Below, one piece after another: positions 28,043 through 36,206 of a stretch of 64,000 nt of DNA (position 1 is its first letter; each line of letters opens with the position of its first letter). Source of the stretch: JAOUEA01 sp963790335 (GTDB taxonomy: Bacteria > Actinomycetota > UBA4738 > HRBIN12); the NCBI GenBank assembly GCA_963790335.1, contig CAWBOB010000001.1, positions 124,001 through 188,000 on the forward strand, given 5' to 3'. Made by a program: the position numbers and the translations under genes. The notes beneath the pieces are model-generated. The model searched no databases and was not told the origin of the DNA. It saw only the letters and a list, made by a program, of their open reading frames with translations.

Positions 28043-28498
28043 TCAGGTGCGCCGCAGCGCCTGGGTCGCGTCGTCGACCGTCACCGCCCGCCGACGGTAG
28101 TTGCGCAGCGCGAAGCGATCGCAGGCGGTCTCGGCGGCCGACTTCTTGCCGAGCTGCTCGCGCAGGTACCAGTGCATCCACTCGTGGCAGTAGAGGAAGC
28201 GCAGCACCTCACGGGGCGTGCGGAACGTCACTCCCTCGGTCAGCCAGATGAAGCGCATGCGTGGGCCCGGTCGCCGCTTCGCGGCGTAGGGCACGACCTC
28301 CCCGAACGGGAAGAAGGGGTCGGGCACCTGCAGCGTGATCCGGTGCTCGTCGAAGTCGGTCCACGCCGAGAGGTGCGGCCGTTCCCGGTAGCGCAGCGGC
28401 TTCACATGCACCGCATAGCCGTCGGCAGGCGGCAGGCCGCGGAGCGCACGCTCCGCGGCGTCGGCAGACACGGGCTCGAACGTCGACGTGATGTGCAC
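28043..28498 (-). CDS. Small HExxH-motif protein, putative metalloprotease-like
   Basis: 151 residues from a GTG at 28498. The motif HEWMHWYLRE (about 110-119) is a zinc-metallopeptidase-type HExxH, preceded by FLYC and followed by an SAAETACDRFALRNYRRR segment that could supply a third ligand. There is no signal peptide, so it would be cytoplasmic. The family is not recognised; SprT-like or minimal-gluzincin proteins are the nearest idea. Translation could also begin further upstream (28579), but that would overlap the divergent azlC promoter. It is convergent with the TetR gene. Confidence 0.55.
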   Translation of the reverse strand: MHITSTFEPVSADAAERALRGLPPADGYAVHVKPLRYRERPHLSAWTDFDEHRITLQVPDPFFPFGEVVPYAAKRRPGPRMRFIWLTEGVTFRTPREVLRFLYCHEWMHWYLREQLGKKSAAETACDRFALRNYRRRAVTVDDATQALRRT

Positions 28499-28503
28499 GC
28501 CTC

Positions 28504-28509
28504 TAGCAT
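28504..28509 (+). promoter_or_regulatory. -10 element (TAGCAT) of azlC, leaderless start
   Basis: TAGCAT is 9 nt before the azlC ATG at 28519 and there is no ribosome binding site. It lies in the short gap to the divergent HExxH gene. Confidence 0.45.
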
Positions 28510-28518
28510 GGCTCGACG

Positions 28519-29217
28519 ATGAGTGATCCGGCCCGCCGCGAGCGCACCCATCGCGACGGCGTCCGGGCCGTCGTCCCACTCGCGATCGCGGTGGCGGGCT
28601 TCGGCGTCTCCTTCGGTGTGCTCGCCCGCGCCGCCGGCATGGGCTCGCTCGCCCCCATCGTCATGTCGATGACCACGTTCGCGGGCTCGGCGCAGTTCGC
28701 CGCAGCATCGATCCTCGGCGTCGGAGGCACCGTGGCGTCGGCCGTCACGGCGGCGGTCTTGCTGAACGCCCGCTACGGTCCGATCGGCGTCAGCGTCGCG
28801 CCGTTCCTCGACGGTCCGTGGTGGTCGCGCTTCACCCACGCCCAGCTCACCGTCGACGAGACGTGGGCGATCGCCGCCGAAGGCCACGGCAGGTTCAACC
28901 CTCGTGTCCTGCTCGGGGCGGGCGTGACGCTCTACGCCGCATGGGTCGGCGGCACGATGCTGGGGGTGGCTTTCGGAGACGTGATCGGCGATCTCACGCG
29001 GTGGGGGCTCGACGCCGCGTTCCCTGCGCTGTTCCTCGCGCTGCTGGTGCCCCAGCTCCACGGTCGCCGCACGATCGCGGCCGCCGCGCTCGGCGCGGGC
29101 ATCGCGCTCGTCCTGACACCCTTTACGCCCCCGGGAGTGCCGATCATCGCCGCGAGCGCCGCCTGCCTGCTCGGGCTCCGGGAGCAGCACGCCGGTCCGT
29201 CCGAGGAGCCGACTGCC
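28519..29217 (+). CDS. azlC: AzlC-family branched-chain amino acid exporter, large subunit
   Basis: About 233 residues with five or more hydrophobic segments and the AzlC signatures TTFAGSAQFAA and LLNARYGPIG. AzlC and AzlD form a two-component exporter for branched-chain amino acids (BrnFE type). No stop codon separates it from the AzlD sequence, which continues in the same frame from a GTG at 29218. A GTGA at that point would be a normal 4-bp overlap if azlC ended in the other frame, so the apparent fusion may be another one-base indel in the poorly conserved C-terminus. Confidence 0.82.
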
Positions 29218-29530
29218 GTGACGAGCACCTGGGTCGTCGTGGCCGTGGTGGGCCTCGCCACGATCACGATCAAGGCGCTCGGTCCGATGCTGCTCGGCGG
29301 CAGGCCGCTGCCCCCCCGGGTCACGGTCGTCGTGGCTCTGCTCGCCCCAGCACTGCTCGCTGCGCTCGTGGCCGTCAACACGCGTCGGCGGCGATCGCGA
29401 GCTGCAGCTCGATGCGCGACTGCCGGGCGTGCTCGCGGCGGCCGTCGCCATCAAGCTCAAGGCCCCGGTGCTCATCGTGGTGATCGTGGCCGCGCTCGTG
29501 ACCGCCGGGGGACGGGCGCTCGCGGCGTGA
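29218..29530 (+). CDS. azlD: AzlD-family small subunit of amino acid exporter (one frameshift)
   Basis: About 103 residues, four hydrophobic segments: TSTWVVVAVVGLATITIKAL, a PPRVTVVVALLAPALLAALV helix, and a last pair ending VTAGGRALAA. The frame breaks at about 29384, after LVAVN; removing one base continues with GGDRELQLDARLPG and a stop at 29528-29530. It works with AzlC as a hetero-oligomeric exporter. The start is placed at GTG 29218. Confidence 0.78.
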
Positions 29531-29547
29531 CCGAGACGGCGACACGG

Positions 29548-29553
29548 TAGGCT
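29548..29553 (+). promoter_or_regulatory. -10 element (TAGGCT) of the P1 peptidase gene
   Basis: TAGGCT is 8 nt before the ATG at 29562 and no ribosome site is visible, predicting a leaderless mRNA independent of azlCD. Confidence 0.45.
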
Positions 29554-29561
29554 CCGCCCTC

Positions 29562-30692
29562 ATGACCAGGTACCGAGACCTCGGCCTCACCGTCGGCCTG
29601 CTCCCTGCCGGCCCGCTGAACGCGATCACCGACGTCGATGGCGTGAAGGTCGGCATGACCACGCTGATCGATGGCGAGGGTCCGCTGCACGTCGGCGTGG
29701 GTCCGGTGCGCACCGGGGTCACCGTGATCGTGCCGCATGAGGACATCGGCGCTGAGCCCGTGTTCGCCGGCTGCCACCGCCTGAACGGCAACGGCGAGCT
29801 GACCGGCCTCGAGTGGGTCAGGGAATCCGGCCAGCTCACGACACCCGTCGCCCTCACGAACACGCACAGCGTCGGCGTGGTGCGTGATGCGCTCGTCGCC
29901 GCCGAGATCCGCGGGCGTGCCGACCTCACCGCCTACTGGAGCCTGCCGGTCGTCGGCGAGACCTACGACGGCGCCCTCAACGACATCAACGGCATGCACG
30001 TGCGCCCCGAGCATCTGTTCGCGGCGTTCGACACGGCGGCGGGGGGGCCGGTCGCCGAAGGAGGCGTCGGCGGCGGCACCGGCATGATCTGCCACGAGTT
30101 CAAGGGAGGCACTGGCACCGCCTCACGCCTCGCGGGCGACTGGACCGTCGGCGCCCTCGTGCAGGCGAACTACGGCCGACGTGAACGCCTCACGGTCGAC
30201 GGCGTTCCGGTCGGCCGGGCGATCCCGTTGAGCGCGGTGCCGTCGCCGTGGGACGAGGAGGAGGAGATCGGTCGCGCGCGCGAGCCGGGCGCGGGCTCCA
30301 TCATCGTGATCCTCGCCACCGACGCACCGATGCTCCCCCACCAGCTCGAGCGGCTGGCGCAGCGCGCCGCCCTCGGCATCGCCAGGGTCGGTGGGGCCGG
30401 CGAGCATGGCAGCGGAGACATCTTCCTCGCGTTCTCGAACGGCAACCGGGGCAAGCTCGAGAGCTACAAGGCTGAAGGCGGGACCGTTCCGCTCGACGTC
30501 TCGATGATCCCCGACGGCGCGATCAGCGACCTGTTCTGGGCGGCGATCGAGTCGACCGAGGAAGCCATCCTCAACGCGCTCGTGGCGGCCGACACCATGA
30601 CCGGGCGCGACGGCATCACCGCCCATCGGCTCGATCACGATCTGCTCGTCGAGACGATGACGCGCTACGCCCGCGGTCCCGAGGCCGGCTGA
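29562..30692 (+). CDS. P1-family peptidase (DmpA-type aminopeptidase)
   Basis: 376-residue N-terminal-nucleophile hydrolase of the DmpA/BapA group. These are made as one chain and cut themselves before the catalytic serine; the expected site is Gly245-Ser246 in PGAGSIIVILATDAP. The N-terminal part has NAITDVDGVKVG and the oxyanion/asparagine region EGGVGGGTGM. Known members release N-terminal D- or L-amino acids or beta-amino acids from peptides. No signal peptide is present, so it is cytoplasmic. The gene is monocistronic. Confidence 0.9.
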   Translation: MTRYRDLGLTVGLLPAGPLNAITDVDGVKVGMTTLIDGEGPLHVGVGPVRTGVTVIVPHEDIGAEPVFAGCHRLNGNGELTGLEWVRESGQLTTPVALTNTHSVGVVRDALVAAEIRGRADLTAYWSLPVVGETYDGALNDINGMHVRPEHLFAAFDTAAGGPVAEGGVGGGTGMICHEFKGGTGTASRLAGDWTVGALVQANYGRRERLTVDGVPVGRAIPLSAVPSPWDEEEEIGRAREPGAGSIIVILATDAPMLPHQLERLAQRAALGIARVGGAGEHGSGDIFLAFSNGNRGKLESYKAEGGTVPLDVSMIPDGAISDLFWAAIESTEEAILNALVAADTMTGRDGITAHRLDHDLLVETMTRYARGPEAG

Positions 30693-30693
30693 T

Positions 30694-31587
30694 CTAGCAG
30701 GCGACGCGCAGATCGGTGACCGTTCGGCCGACGATGCGAACCAGGGTCGAGCGGCCGTTGTTGCCGTCGCGGGACTCGACGAGTCGACCGCCCGGGTCGG
30801 CCCACGTGCGCAGGCAATAGCGGCCGTCGCGCAACCCGCGGATGTCGAGCTCCTGGCCAGGAAGGTTCGAGGCGTAGTAGTCGGCCCACCCGATCGACAG
30901 ACCCGTGACCGAGTCCTGGGTGCAGTCGCCGAAGTGCGGGGCCGCCGGCGACCCAGGCAGGGTCGCGGCGAACCTGATGCTGTCTCGCACGCAGAACGAG
31001 ACCTTCTCCGAGGTGGCCACCACCCGGCCGGTCTTGGGCCTCAGGAGCCGGTATCGGGCGAACTCCTCGAAGTGCCAGTGCCCGTGTTCGGCATGGAACA
31101 CCGAGCACCCCGCGTACCGCCGGTTGAACACGGTGTCGACGCCTCGGGTGAAGACACCGTCGGCGTCGGCGTCGCGGTAGAGCCGTTGGAAGGCCTGCCG
31201 GTCGTTGAGCGGATCGCCGTCACCGTCGCAGTCGTTGGCGGCCGATCGGGAGGGAGAGTCCGGGTTCAGCTCGACCACCCCTGGGCCTCGGTTGCCGATG
31301 ATCGATGCGAATCGCAGCAGCTTCACGCCGGCGGACTTCTCGATGCGGATCTCGGTCAGCGGGCGCACGATCACGTCGGGCAGCAGGTCGGCGCCGGCCG
31401 TGCCCGCGTGCGCCGAGGGCTGGCCCGCCAGCGTGACCCCGAGCGCTGCGAGAGCGAGCGTGGCCGCGAGTGCCAACGCACCGATCGCGGAGCGAGCGTG
31501 ACCGAGGCTCCTCACGTGGTGACGGCGGGATCCGGACCCGCGACCTCGTGCTCCCACGGAGGGATCGGACACCGCCTTGACCCACAT
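30694..31587 (-). CDS. Secreted lysyl oxidase family protein
   Basis: 297 residues with a long N-terminal export signal (hydrophobic 32-54, cut near SAHA-G, about residue 61). The copper-site-like histidine cluster of lysyl oxidases is HAEHGHWHF (His165, His168, His170, His172), followed by FARYRLL. A Ca-binding-like loop DCDGDGDPLND (119-129) and a second acidic run DADADGVF precede it. Lysyl oxidases deaminate lysine side chains; bacterial members are little studied, and the quinone-forming Lys/Tyr pair cannot be confirmed here. The start at 31587 is supported by a TACGTT hexamer 6 nt upstream. Confidence 0.8.
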   Translation of the reverse strand: MWVKAVSDPSVGARGRGSGSRRHHVRSLGHARSAIGALALAATLALAALGVTLAGQPSAHAGTAGADLLPDVIVRPLTEIRIEKSAGVKLLRFASIIGNRGPGVVELNPDSPSRSAANDCDGDGDPLNDRQAFQRLYRDADADGVFTRGVDTVFNRRYAGCSVFHAEHGHWHFEEFARYRLLRPKTGRVVATSEKVSFCVRDSIRFAATLPGSPAAPHFGDCTQDSVTGLSIGWADYYASNLPGQELDIRGLRDGRYCLRTWADPGGRLVESRDGNNGRSTLVRIVGRTVTDLRVAC

Positions 31588-31593
31588 GGATTG

Positions 31594-31599
31594 AACGTA
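31594..31599 (-). promoter_or_regulatory. -10 element (TACGTT) of the lysyl oxidase gene
   Basis: Minus-strand TACGTT, 6 nt, then the ATG at 31587. The same hexamer at the same distance precedes the gene at 38280. Confidence 0.45.
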
Positions 31600-31778
31600 G
31601 CAGCTGGGCCTGGAACCGAAACCGGGGCATCAACCGCCGTGTTGAGCCAGAGGCATCGACACCCTCGTCCTCGGCTACTGCTGGTCCTTGCTCCGAGGGT
31701 ACTTCCGCTCCTCCTGCAGCTCGCCGTCCTCTTTCTATCCACGGTCGAACGCGTATCTAGGCGATCCCGCCCAGCCAG

Positions 31779-32129
31779 CTACCCGCTGACGCGGTCGAGC
31801 AACTGGAGGAGCTCGTGCGCGGCGAGCTCGACCTTCTTGTGTCTCCACTCGGCCGCTCGATACACGCAGGCGATCAGTGCGGTGCGATGCACCCGTCTTA
31901 GATCTCCGTAGACGAAGGCGTACCGGGCCTTCGTCTCGTCTGCCGCGCCCTCGGTGAGGCCGAGGTGCCACGCGGCATAGTCGTCCCACCCGTGCGACTC
32001 GAGATAGGCGTTCTCATCGTCGGCGCTCGGTTGCACCTCGCCCCAGTCGCTGTCGAGCACGTACTGGCGTGCCTTGATCCGTTCGCGGGCTCGAGCCACT
32101 GCTCGGTCATTCACCTCGTAGGTCGCCAT
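31779..32129 (-). CDS. Conserved hypothetical protein, cytoplasmic
   Basis: 116-residue charged, Trp-rich protein without signal or membrane segment. Segments worth noting are SDWGEVQPSADDENAYLE (about 26-43), GWDDYAAWHLGL and AYVYGDLRRVHR-like FVYGDLRRVHR. I recall similar small proteins of unknown function in other actinobacteria, but no function can be given. Start ATG 32129 (MATYEVND) is preferred over 32174. It is divergent from a GNAT gene. Confidence 0.65.
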   Translation of the reverse strand: MATYEVNDRAVARARERIKARQYVLDSDWGEVQPSADDENAYLESHGWDDYAAWHLGLTEGAADETKARYAFVYGDLRRVHRTALIACVYRAAEWRHKKVELAAHELLQLLDRVSG

Positions 32130-32191
32130 GGTCGACATGCTCGCATGGTCCAGCTCGGCTCGGCAGCCCACCACGACGCGACCCTCATCGG

Positions 32192-32197
32192 TAGGCT
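32192..32197 (+). promoter_or_regulatory. -10 element (TAGGCT) of the GNAT gene
   Basis: TAGGCT is 6 nt before the ATG at 32204; leaderless transcript predicted. Confidence 0.45.
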
Positions 32198-32203
32198 CGC
32201 GCG

Positions 32204-32782
32204 ATGGTCGAACCGACGTACGCGGTCAAGGCTCTCGATGCAACGACGTGGGATGCGTTCGCCGAACTGGTCGAACGCAACGGCGGCGTGTTCGGCGGCT
32301 GCTGGTGCATGGGGTTCCACCCTGAGGGGGTCGGCAAGGGAACCACGCCGGCCCTCAACCGCGAGCGCAAGCGCGGTCGTGTTCGGGAAGGTGCGGCCCA
32401 TGCGGCGCTCGTCTTCGACGGCGAGGGATGCGTGGGTTGGTGCCAGTTCGGTGTCCCCGACGAGGTGCCGAGGATCAAGAGCCGCGCAGCGTACGAGAAG
32501 GGTCAGGCCGCACCACCGGACTGGCGGATCGCGTGCTGTTACGTCGGCAAGGGGCACCGACGTCAGGGCGTGGCCGCCGCCGCCCTCGCCGGTGCGCTCG
32601 ATCTCATCGCAGGCCTCGGCGGGGGGACGGTGGAGGGATACCCGGAGGCCGCCGACGCGGTGCCCGCCGGCTTCCTCTTCAACGGCGCTCTGTCGACCTA
32701 CGAGAAGCTCGGGTTCACCCGCGACCGGAAGATCGGCAAGCACCGCTGGGTCGTGACCCGGGTCGTCGAGCCGATCGTCTAG
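32204..32782 (+). CDS. GNAT-family N-acetyltransferase
   Basis: 192 residues. The acetyl-CoA pyrophosphate loop is GKGHRRQGVAAAAL (about 109-122), after the beta-strand IACCYVG, and the C-terminal YEKLGF motif is present. The N-terminal stretch VFGGCWCMGFHPEG is typical of a GNAT subgroup of unknown substrate. Monocistronic; no partner suggests the acceptor. Confidence 0.8.
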   Translation: MVEPTYAVKALDATTWDAFAELVERNGGVFGGCWCMGFHPEGVGKGTTPALNRERKRGRVREGAAHAALVFDGEGCVGWCQFGVPDEVPRIKSRAAYEKGQAAPPDWRIACCYVGKGHRRQGVAAAALAGALDLIAGLGGGTVEGYPEAADAVPAGFLFNGALSTYEKLGFTRDRKIGKHRWVVTRVVEPIV

Positions 32783-32845
32783 CCCGTCGGCGCGGCGGAC
32801 CTGCAGGTCGAAGACCGTGGGTGCGCGAGATGATGGACATCGACG

Positions 32846-33484
32846 ATGAGCATCGCAAAGCCCAGAGGCAGCCGGTGGCTGGCGTGTGCCCTCTCGGTGG
32901 CCGTCTCCAGCATCGCCTCGTGCACCGAGACGCCCGCACCCGAGCCGAGACCTCCCGGACCCGCTCCCGCCAGCGCCTCCCCGACCCTGACGGCATCGAC
33001 CTCAGCCGAGCTTCCGGTCGACCTCCGCCCCTATCCGTTCTCTCGTCCGACCCCATCGCCCGAACCGACCGAGCTCGACGGCACCTACATGATCGTCCGC
33101 AGCCTGGAGGATCTCGGAGGCGTCGAATCCGTTCCGATCAACTGCTTCCGCTGCCTCCCCTACGATCGCGACCCTGGTGTGACGACGATGATCCTGTTCG
33201 AGGGCATCTACTTCGTGCACCATCACATGTCCGGCTTCCGGGCCAGGGGAAGCTTCGAGGTCGACGGCAGGAGACTCCTGCTGTTCAACGACGCGAACTG
33301 CTCATCGACCACGGGCACGTACTCATGGCGGATCCGTGGAGATGTCTTGAGGCTCGAGGTCATCGACGACCCATGCGCCTTCGAGGGGGAGCGAGCCCAA
33401 GATCTGGCGACGGACCGATGGGTGCGGATCCCCGTCTGCGGCCGCCAGATCCAGCAGCTCTGGCCGGGGATCCTAGGCTGCTAG
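32846..33484 (+). CDS. Putative secreted lipoprotein of unknown function
   Basis: 212 residues. The N-terminus has a signal sequence with a lipobox-like VSSIASC (Cys around residue 26), then a Pro/Ser/Thr-rich linker (about 28-70) typical of cell-wall-spanning lipoproteins, and a globular domain with several cysteines (NCFRC, NANC, DDPC, VC, GC) and the segment YFVHHHMSGFRARG. The family is not recognised. It is anchored outside the membrane if the lipobox works. Confidence 0.6.
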   Translation: MSIAKPRGSRWLACALSVAVSSIASCTETPAPEPRPPGPAPASASPTLTASTSAELPVDLRPYPFSRPTPSPEPTELDGTYMIVRSLEDLGGVESVPINCFRCLPYDRDPGVTTMILFEGIYFVHHHMSGFRARGSFEVDGRRLLLFNDANCSSTTGTYSWRIRGDVLRLEVIDDPCAFEGERAQDLATDRWVRIPVCGRQIQQLWPGILGC

Positions 33485-33506
33485 TTCGATACGCAAGCCG
33501 GGGCAA

Positions 33507-34070
33507 CTACTGCGTCGGGCCACACGCGGCTCTGCCCAGTGCGAGCCGGAACGGCTCGAGCCCGTCCCGCTGCGTGCGTGCCCCCTCCCCCAGCGCTGTG
33601 AAGTCGAACTCCCGCAGCCGATCATCGGTGCCGGACAGCTCGTTGAGAAGTCCCCACAGGAGCCGCTTTCCTTCGATGCCGAGACTGAGCAGCTCGATCT
33701 CTTCGAGGCGGGCCACGGTGGGGCCTGAGCCGAGGACAGGGGTCAGGTGCTTGAGTCTCGTGAGGAGCTCGGCACCGATCGCCCCGGCGTGCTTGGCCGG
33801 GTTCGGTTGGGCCCCGACCCGGTTCATCACACGCTCGAGTACACGGCGGTCATCTTCGATCTCGCCGACCAGGTGCTCGAGATGCCGTCCAAGGTCGGAA
33901 CCTGCGTGCGCCTCCCTGCAGCGCTTCGCGAGCCGGACACCGGCCGCGGACCCAGCGAGGTGGTCGTTCAGGTACGCGCTCAGCGCCGGATCGGCGTCGA
34001 GAACGCGGGAGTCGGACCCTTCCTCTTCTGGTACGCGGCGAGTGCGCTCCGCATCGTCGGACTCCGGCAT
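33507..34070 (-). CDS. Hypothetical helical (ferritin-like?) protein
   Basis: 187 residues, mostly helical, hydrophilic, no signal. The order LNDHLAGSAAGVRLAKR, HLEHLVGEIEDDRRVLER and IELLSLGIEGKRLLWGLL is reminiscent of four-helix bundles of the ferritin-like or DUF892 type, but the metal ligands cannot be verified. GGAGGGG precedes the ATG at 34070. Convergent with the lipoprotein gene. Confidence 0.6.
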   Translation of the reverse strand: MPESDDAERTRRVPEEEGSDSRVLDADPALSAYLNDHLAGSAAGVRLAKRCREAHAGSDLGRHLEHLVGEIEDDRRVLERVMNRVGAQPNPAKHAGAIGAELLTRLKHLTPVLGSGPTVARLEEIELLSLGIEGKRLLWGLLNELSGTDDRLREFDFTALGEGARTQRDGLEPFRLALGRAACGPTQ

Positions 34071-34296
34071 GTCGGATCCCCTCCATCGTCGGTGGACTTG
34101 CTTCGCGGACAGCCTTCAGTTGCTCGGATGATTCGGCATGGCTGCTCAGCCTTACCCCGATCGAGGCGATCCATTCGCTCAAGCGTCCTTGCCCCTGTGA
34201 ACGGCGTGAAGCGGCTGGGCAGCTCCGTTTGACGCGTCATCTGGAACCACCTACCGTCGAAGTCTCGTCGGTGCCCGCTTGGCGAAGGGATTTCTC

Positions 34297-34791
34297 ATGA
34301 AGCGAAGCGGGACGAAACGGCGCATGGCGGCTATCTCGGCATCGGTCGTGCTGACGCTCCTCGCAGCAGGACTGATCGGCGGCACAACAGCGAGCGCGCA
34401 GGGGGACATCCACGTCGTGCTGCCGGCCGACTCGCAGACCGAGCGATGGGTCGATCTAGATGATGACGGCATCTTGGAACTGGGTGATCGGGTCGAGATT
34501 CGTGCCAAGCTGTTCGACGCTGCCGCCACCGACGACCGGGTGGGCTCGGCCTTCGGGACGTGTCTCGTCGAGCGGCGGATCACGCCGGGGGTCTCTGGCC
34601 TCTGGCGGTGCACCTTCCTGCTGAGACTTGCGGACGGCACGATCACGGTGGACGGTCTTGACCCGGCAGGCGTGGGCGTCTATGAACTAGGGGTGACCGG
34701 CGGCACGGGAGCGTACAGCGGCGCAAACGGCGAGGCCACGTTCACCGATACCCGCAGAAAAACCGACATGCAGATCACATTCGGCCCCTGA
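34297..34791 (+). CDS. Secreted beta-barrel (dirigent / allene-oxide-cyclase-like) protein
   Basis: 164 residues from ATG 34297, preceded by GAAGGGA. A signal peptide (KRR, hydrophobic core, cut after TTASA) leads to a small domain whose C-terminal half, GVYELGVTGGTGAYSGANGE, is the hallmark of AOC-like/dirigent-like barrels found in secreted actinobacterial proteins. Their role in bacteria is unknown. A TTG 18 bp upstream is an alternative start without a ribosome site. Confidence 0.65.
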   Translation: MKRSGTKRRMAAISASVVLTLLAAGLIGGTTASAQGDIHVVLPADSQTERWVDLDDDGILELGDRVEIRAKLFDAAATDDRVGSAFGTCLVERRITPGVSGLWRCTFLLRLADGTITVDGLDPAGVGVYELGVTGGTGAYSGANGEATFTDTRRKTDMQITFGP

Positions 34792-35133
34792 GCCTTTCTC
34801 TCGATCGCTTTAGCGTGGCCATCCGCATAGCTCAACGATCCTGAGGTACAGGTCCCACCCGATGTGCAGCTCGCCCGCTTCGAGCGCTCGGTACTCGGTG
34901 AGGGACACCGAGCCGGCCCGCCACATGCACCGCTCGCAGCCCTATCCCGCTCCCGGTCTCGTGGAAGGTGCTGGACCAGGATGGGGAGCATGACCCAAAC
35001 TAGCTGGAGCTGCCGACTAGGTCAGCTCTCGTTCTGTCATCCTTCCTCCTATTTGCTCACGCCCTTGAGCACCTGATTCCGGCTGTCCAGGTAGGAGCTC
35101 GGATCGTCTGCAGGTCGGTGTCAGGGGGTGTGG
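34792..35133. other. Gap holding the first copy of a degenerate duplication
   Basis: No intact gene. It contains repeat copy 1 (34838-35017). On the minus strand a 32-codon frame from GTG 34908 to TAA 34810 reads LTEYRALEAGELHIGWDLY, then LRIVELCGWPR, and matches a broken frame in copy 2. The rest has no recognisable signal. Confidence 0.5.
34838..35017. repeat. Diverged direct repeat, copy 1 (partner at 35702-35879)
   Basis: Both copies begin ATCCTGAGGTACAGGT and end near TGCCGAC, share CTCCCGGTCTCGTGGAAG, and align along about 180 bp with small indels, in the same orientation and about 864 bp apart. Read on the minus strand they encode fragments of one small protein family; each copy has frame breaks, so both look like decaying gene copies flanking the STAS gene. 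Confidence 0.75.
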
Positions 35134-35472
35134 TCAGCTTGAATCTGAGGGGTGATCCTGGGCGTCAGCTTCGAGGAGGTCGTTGGCGCCGGCGACGGTG
35201 AGCAGCCGGTGCGCGGCGCGAGACGGGTTGCGGAGGACTAATGAGCCGCCGTTCTCGGTGAGTCGACCACGCGCTTGGACAAGCACGTGCAGGGCCGACG
35301 AGTCCATGAACTCGACCTCGGAGAGGTCCAAGACGATGGTCTGCTCGGGACCCATGTGGGGTTCGATGACGTCTCGCAGCCGCCCCGCGGTCGCCATGTC
35401 GATCTCTCCGCGGACGTGGATGACCGTCGCCTCGTCAGTTGCGTTGACCTCGGTCGAGAAGTCTTCAGCCAT
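35134..35472 (-). CDS. STAS-domain anti-sigma factor antagonist (SpoIIAA-like)
   Basis: 112-residue single STAS domain. The phosphorylatable serine lies in EFMDSSALHVLV (Ser58 or Ser59), at the position used in SpoIIAA/RsbV proteins, and the early IHVRGEIDMATAGRL strand-helix is typical. Such proteins free a sigma factor by binding its anti-sigma kinase when dephosphorylated. No kinase or sigma gene is adjacent, so it is an orphan. TAGCTT lies 6 nt before the ATG. Confidence 0.9.
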   Translation of the reverse strand: MAEDFSTEVNATDEATVIHVRGEIDMATAGRLRDVIEPHMGPEQTIVLDLSEVEFMDSSALHVLVQARGRLTENGGSLVLRNPSRAAHRLLTVAGANDLLEADAQDHPSDSS

Positions 35473-35478
35473 GAACAG

Positions 35479-35484
35479 AAGCTA
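35479..35484 (-). promoter_or_regulatory. -10 element (TAGCTT) of the STAS gene
   Basis: Minus-strand TAGCTT followed by 6 nt and the ATG at 35472; leaderless start predicted. Confidence 0.4.
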
Positions 35485-36006
35485 GCGGCCAATCGGAGCG
35501 AGCGGCAAGCTCCGAACAAGCATGCTCAGCGGGCTCGCCGAGAGGGGTGACCCGCTTAAGCTACTCACTCTCGCAGCGACGCCCACGGAGCAGGCGGCTC
35601 GACCTCACGCCTCGACGATTGCGACACCGAGTTTCCGCTTCAAAGGGCAGGTAACGGCAGAAAGGTGAAGCCGCTAGCGCGACCACCCACACGGGTCGGC
35701 AATCCTGAGGTACAGGTAGTAGTCGATGTGTAGCTCCCCGGCTTCGAGCCCGGGACTCGGTGAGGGTCAATCGGAGCCGACCTGCCATCTGCACCGGTCG
35801 CAGTCCCATCCGCTCCCGGTCTCGTGGAAGTTGCTGCACCAGGATGGGAGCATGTCCCAGGCTAGCCGGATGTGCCGACGCATCTGGTACGCGGCCACGG
35901 CTTCGGACTGCAGAAGGAACGGAAAACGGCGGGCCACCGCGCTCGACCACGCTATTCGCTCTCCGTGCGCTGAACCAACGCCTTTCTCGTGCCGATACCT
36001 GCTGGC
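35485..36006. other. Gene-poor stretch with repeat copy 2
   Basis: No intact gene. It holds the second copy of the degenerate repeat (35702-35879) and, on the minus strand, the broken reading LEAGELHIDYYLYLRIADPC ending at a TAG (35674-35676) plus a Cys-rich fragment FHETGSGWDCDRCRWQV. The remaining sequence shows nothing I can name. Confidence 0.45.
35702..35879. repeat. Diverged direct repeat, copy 2 (partner at 34838-35017)
   Basis: See copy 1. This copy preserves a longer Cys-containing minus-strand fragment (WCSNFHETGSGWDCDRC) but has a 2-bp deletion relative to copy 1 before the GELHI segment and a TGA in the connecting frame. Confidence 0.75.
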
Positions 36007-36206
36007 ATGAACGCTTACGACGTGATGCATGTGAACGGGGACGTCTACGAGATCGAGGCCGACTTCTACGAGCGGCAGGCGAGGATTGGGCATTCTGCGC
36101 AGGAGACACGGAGGTCTTCCGTGTGAGCTGGCTCGAGGTGCTCACGGCCGCCAAAAGCACACTGCGTCCCCGAGCACCAGCGACCGCCGAGCAGCTGTGG
36201 CTGTAG
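36007..36206 (+). CDS. Small hypothetical protein (suspected one-base deletion)
   Basis: Begins MNAYDVMHVNGDVYEIEADF and, after adding one base at about 36078, continues EDWAFCAGDTEVFRVSWLEV to a stop at 36204-36206, about 66 residues. The two halves are in different frames, but the composition is coding-like on both sides of the break. Acidic, one Cys, no signal peptide. Function unknown. It might instead be a decayed gene. Confidence 0.4.
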
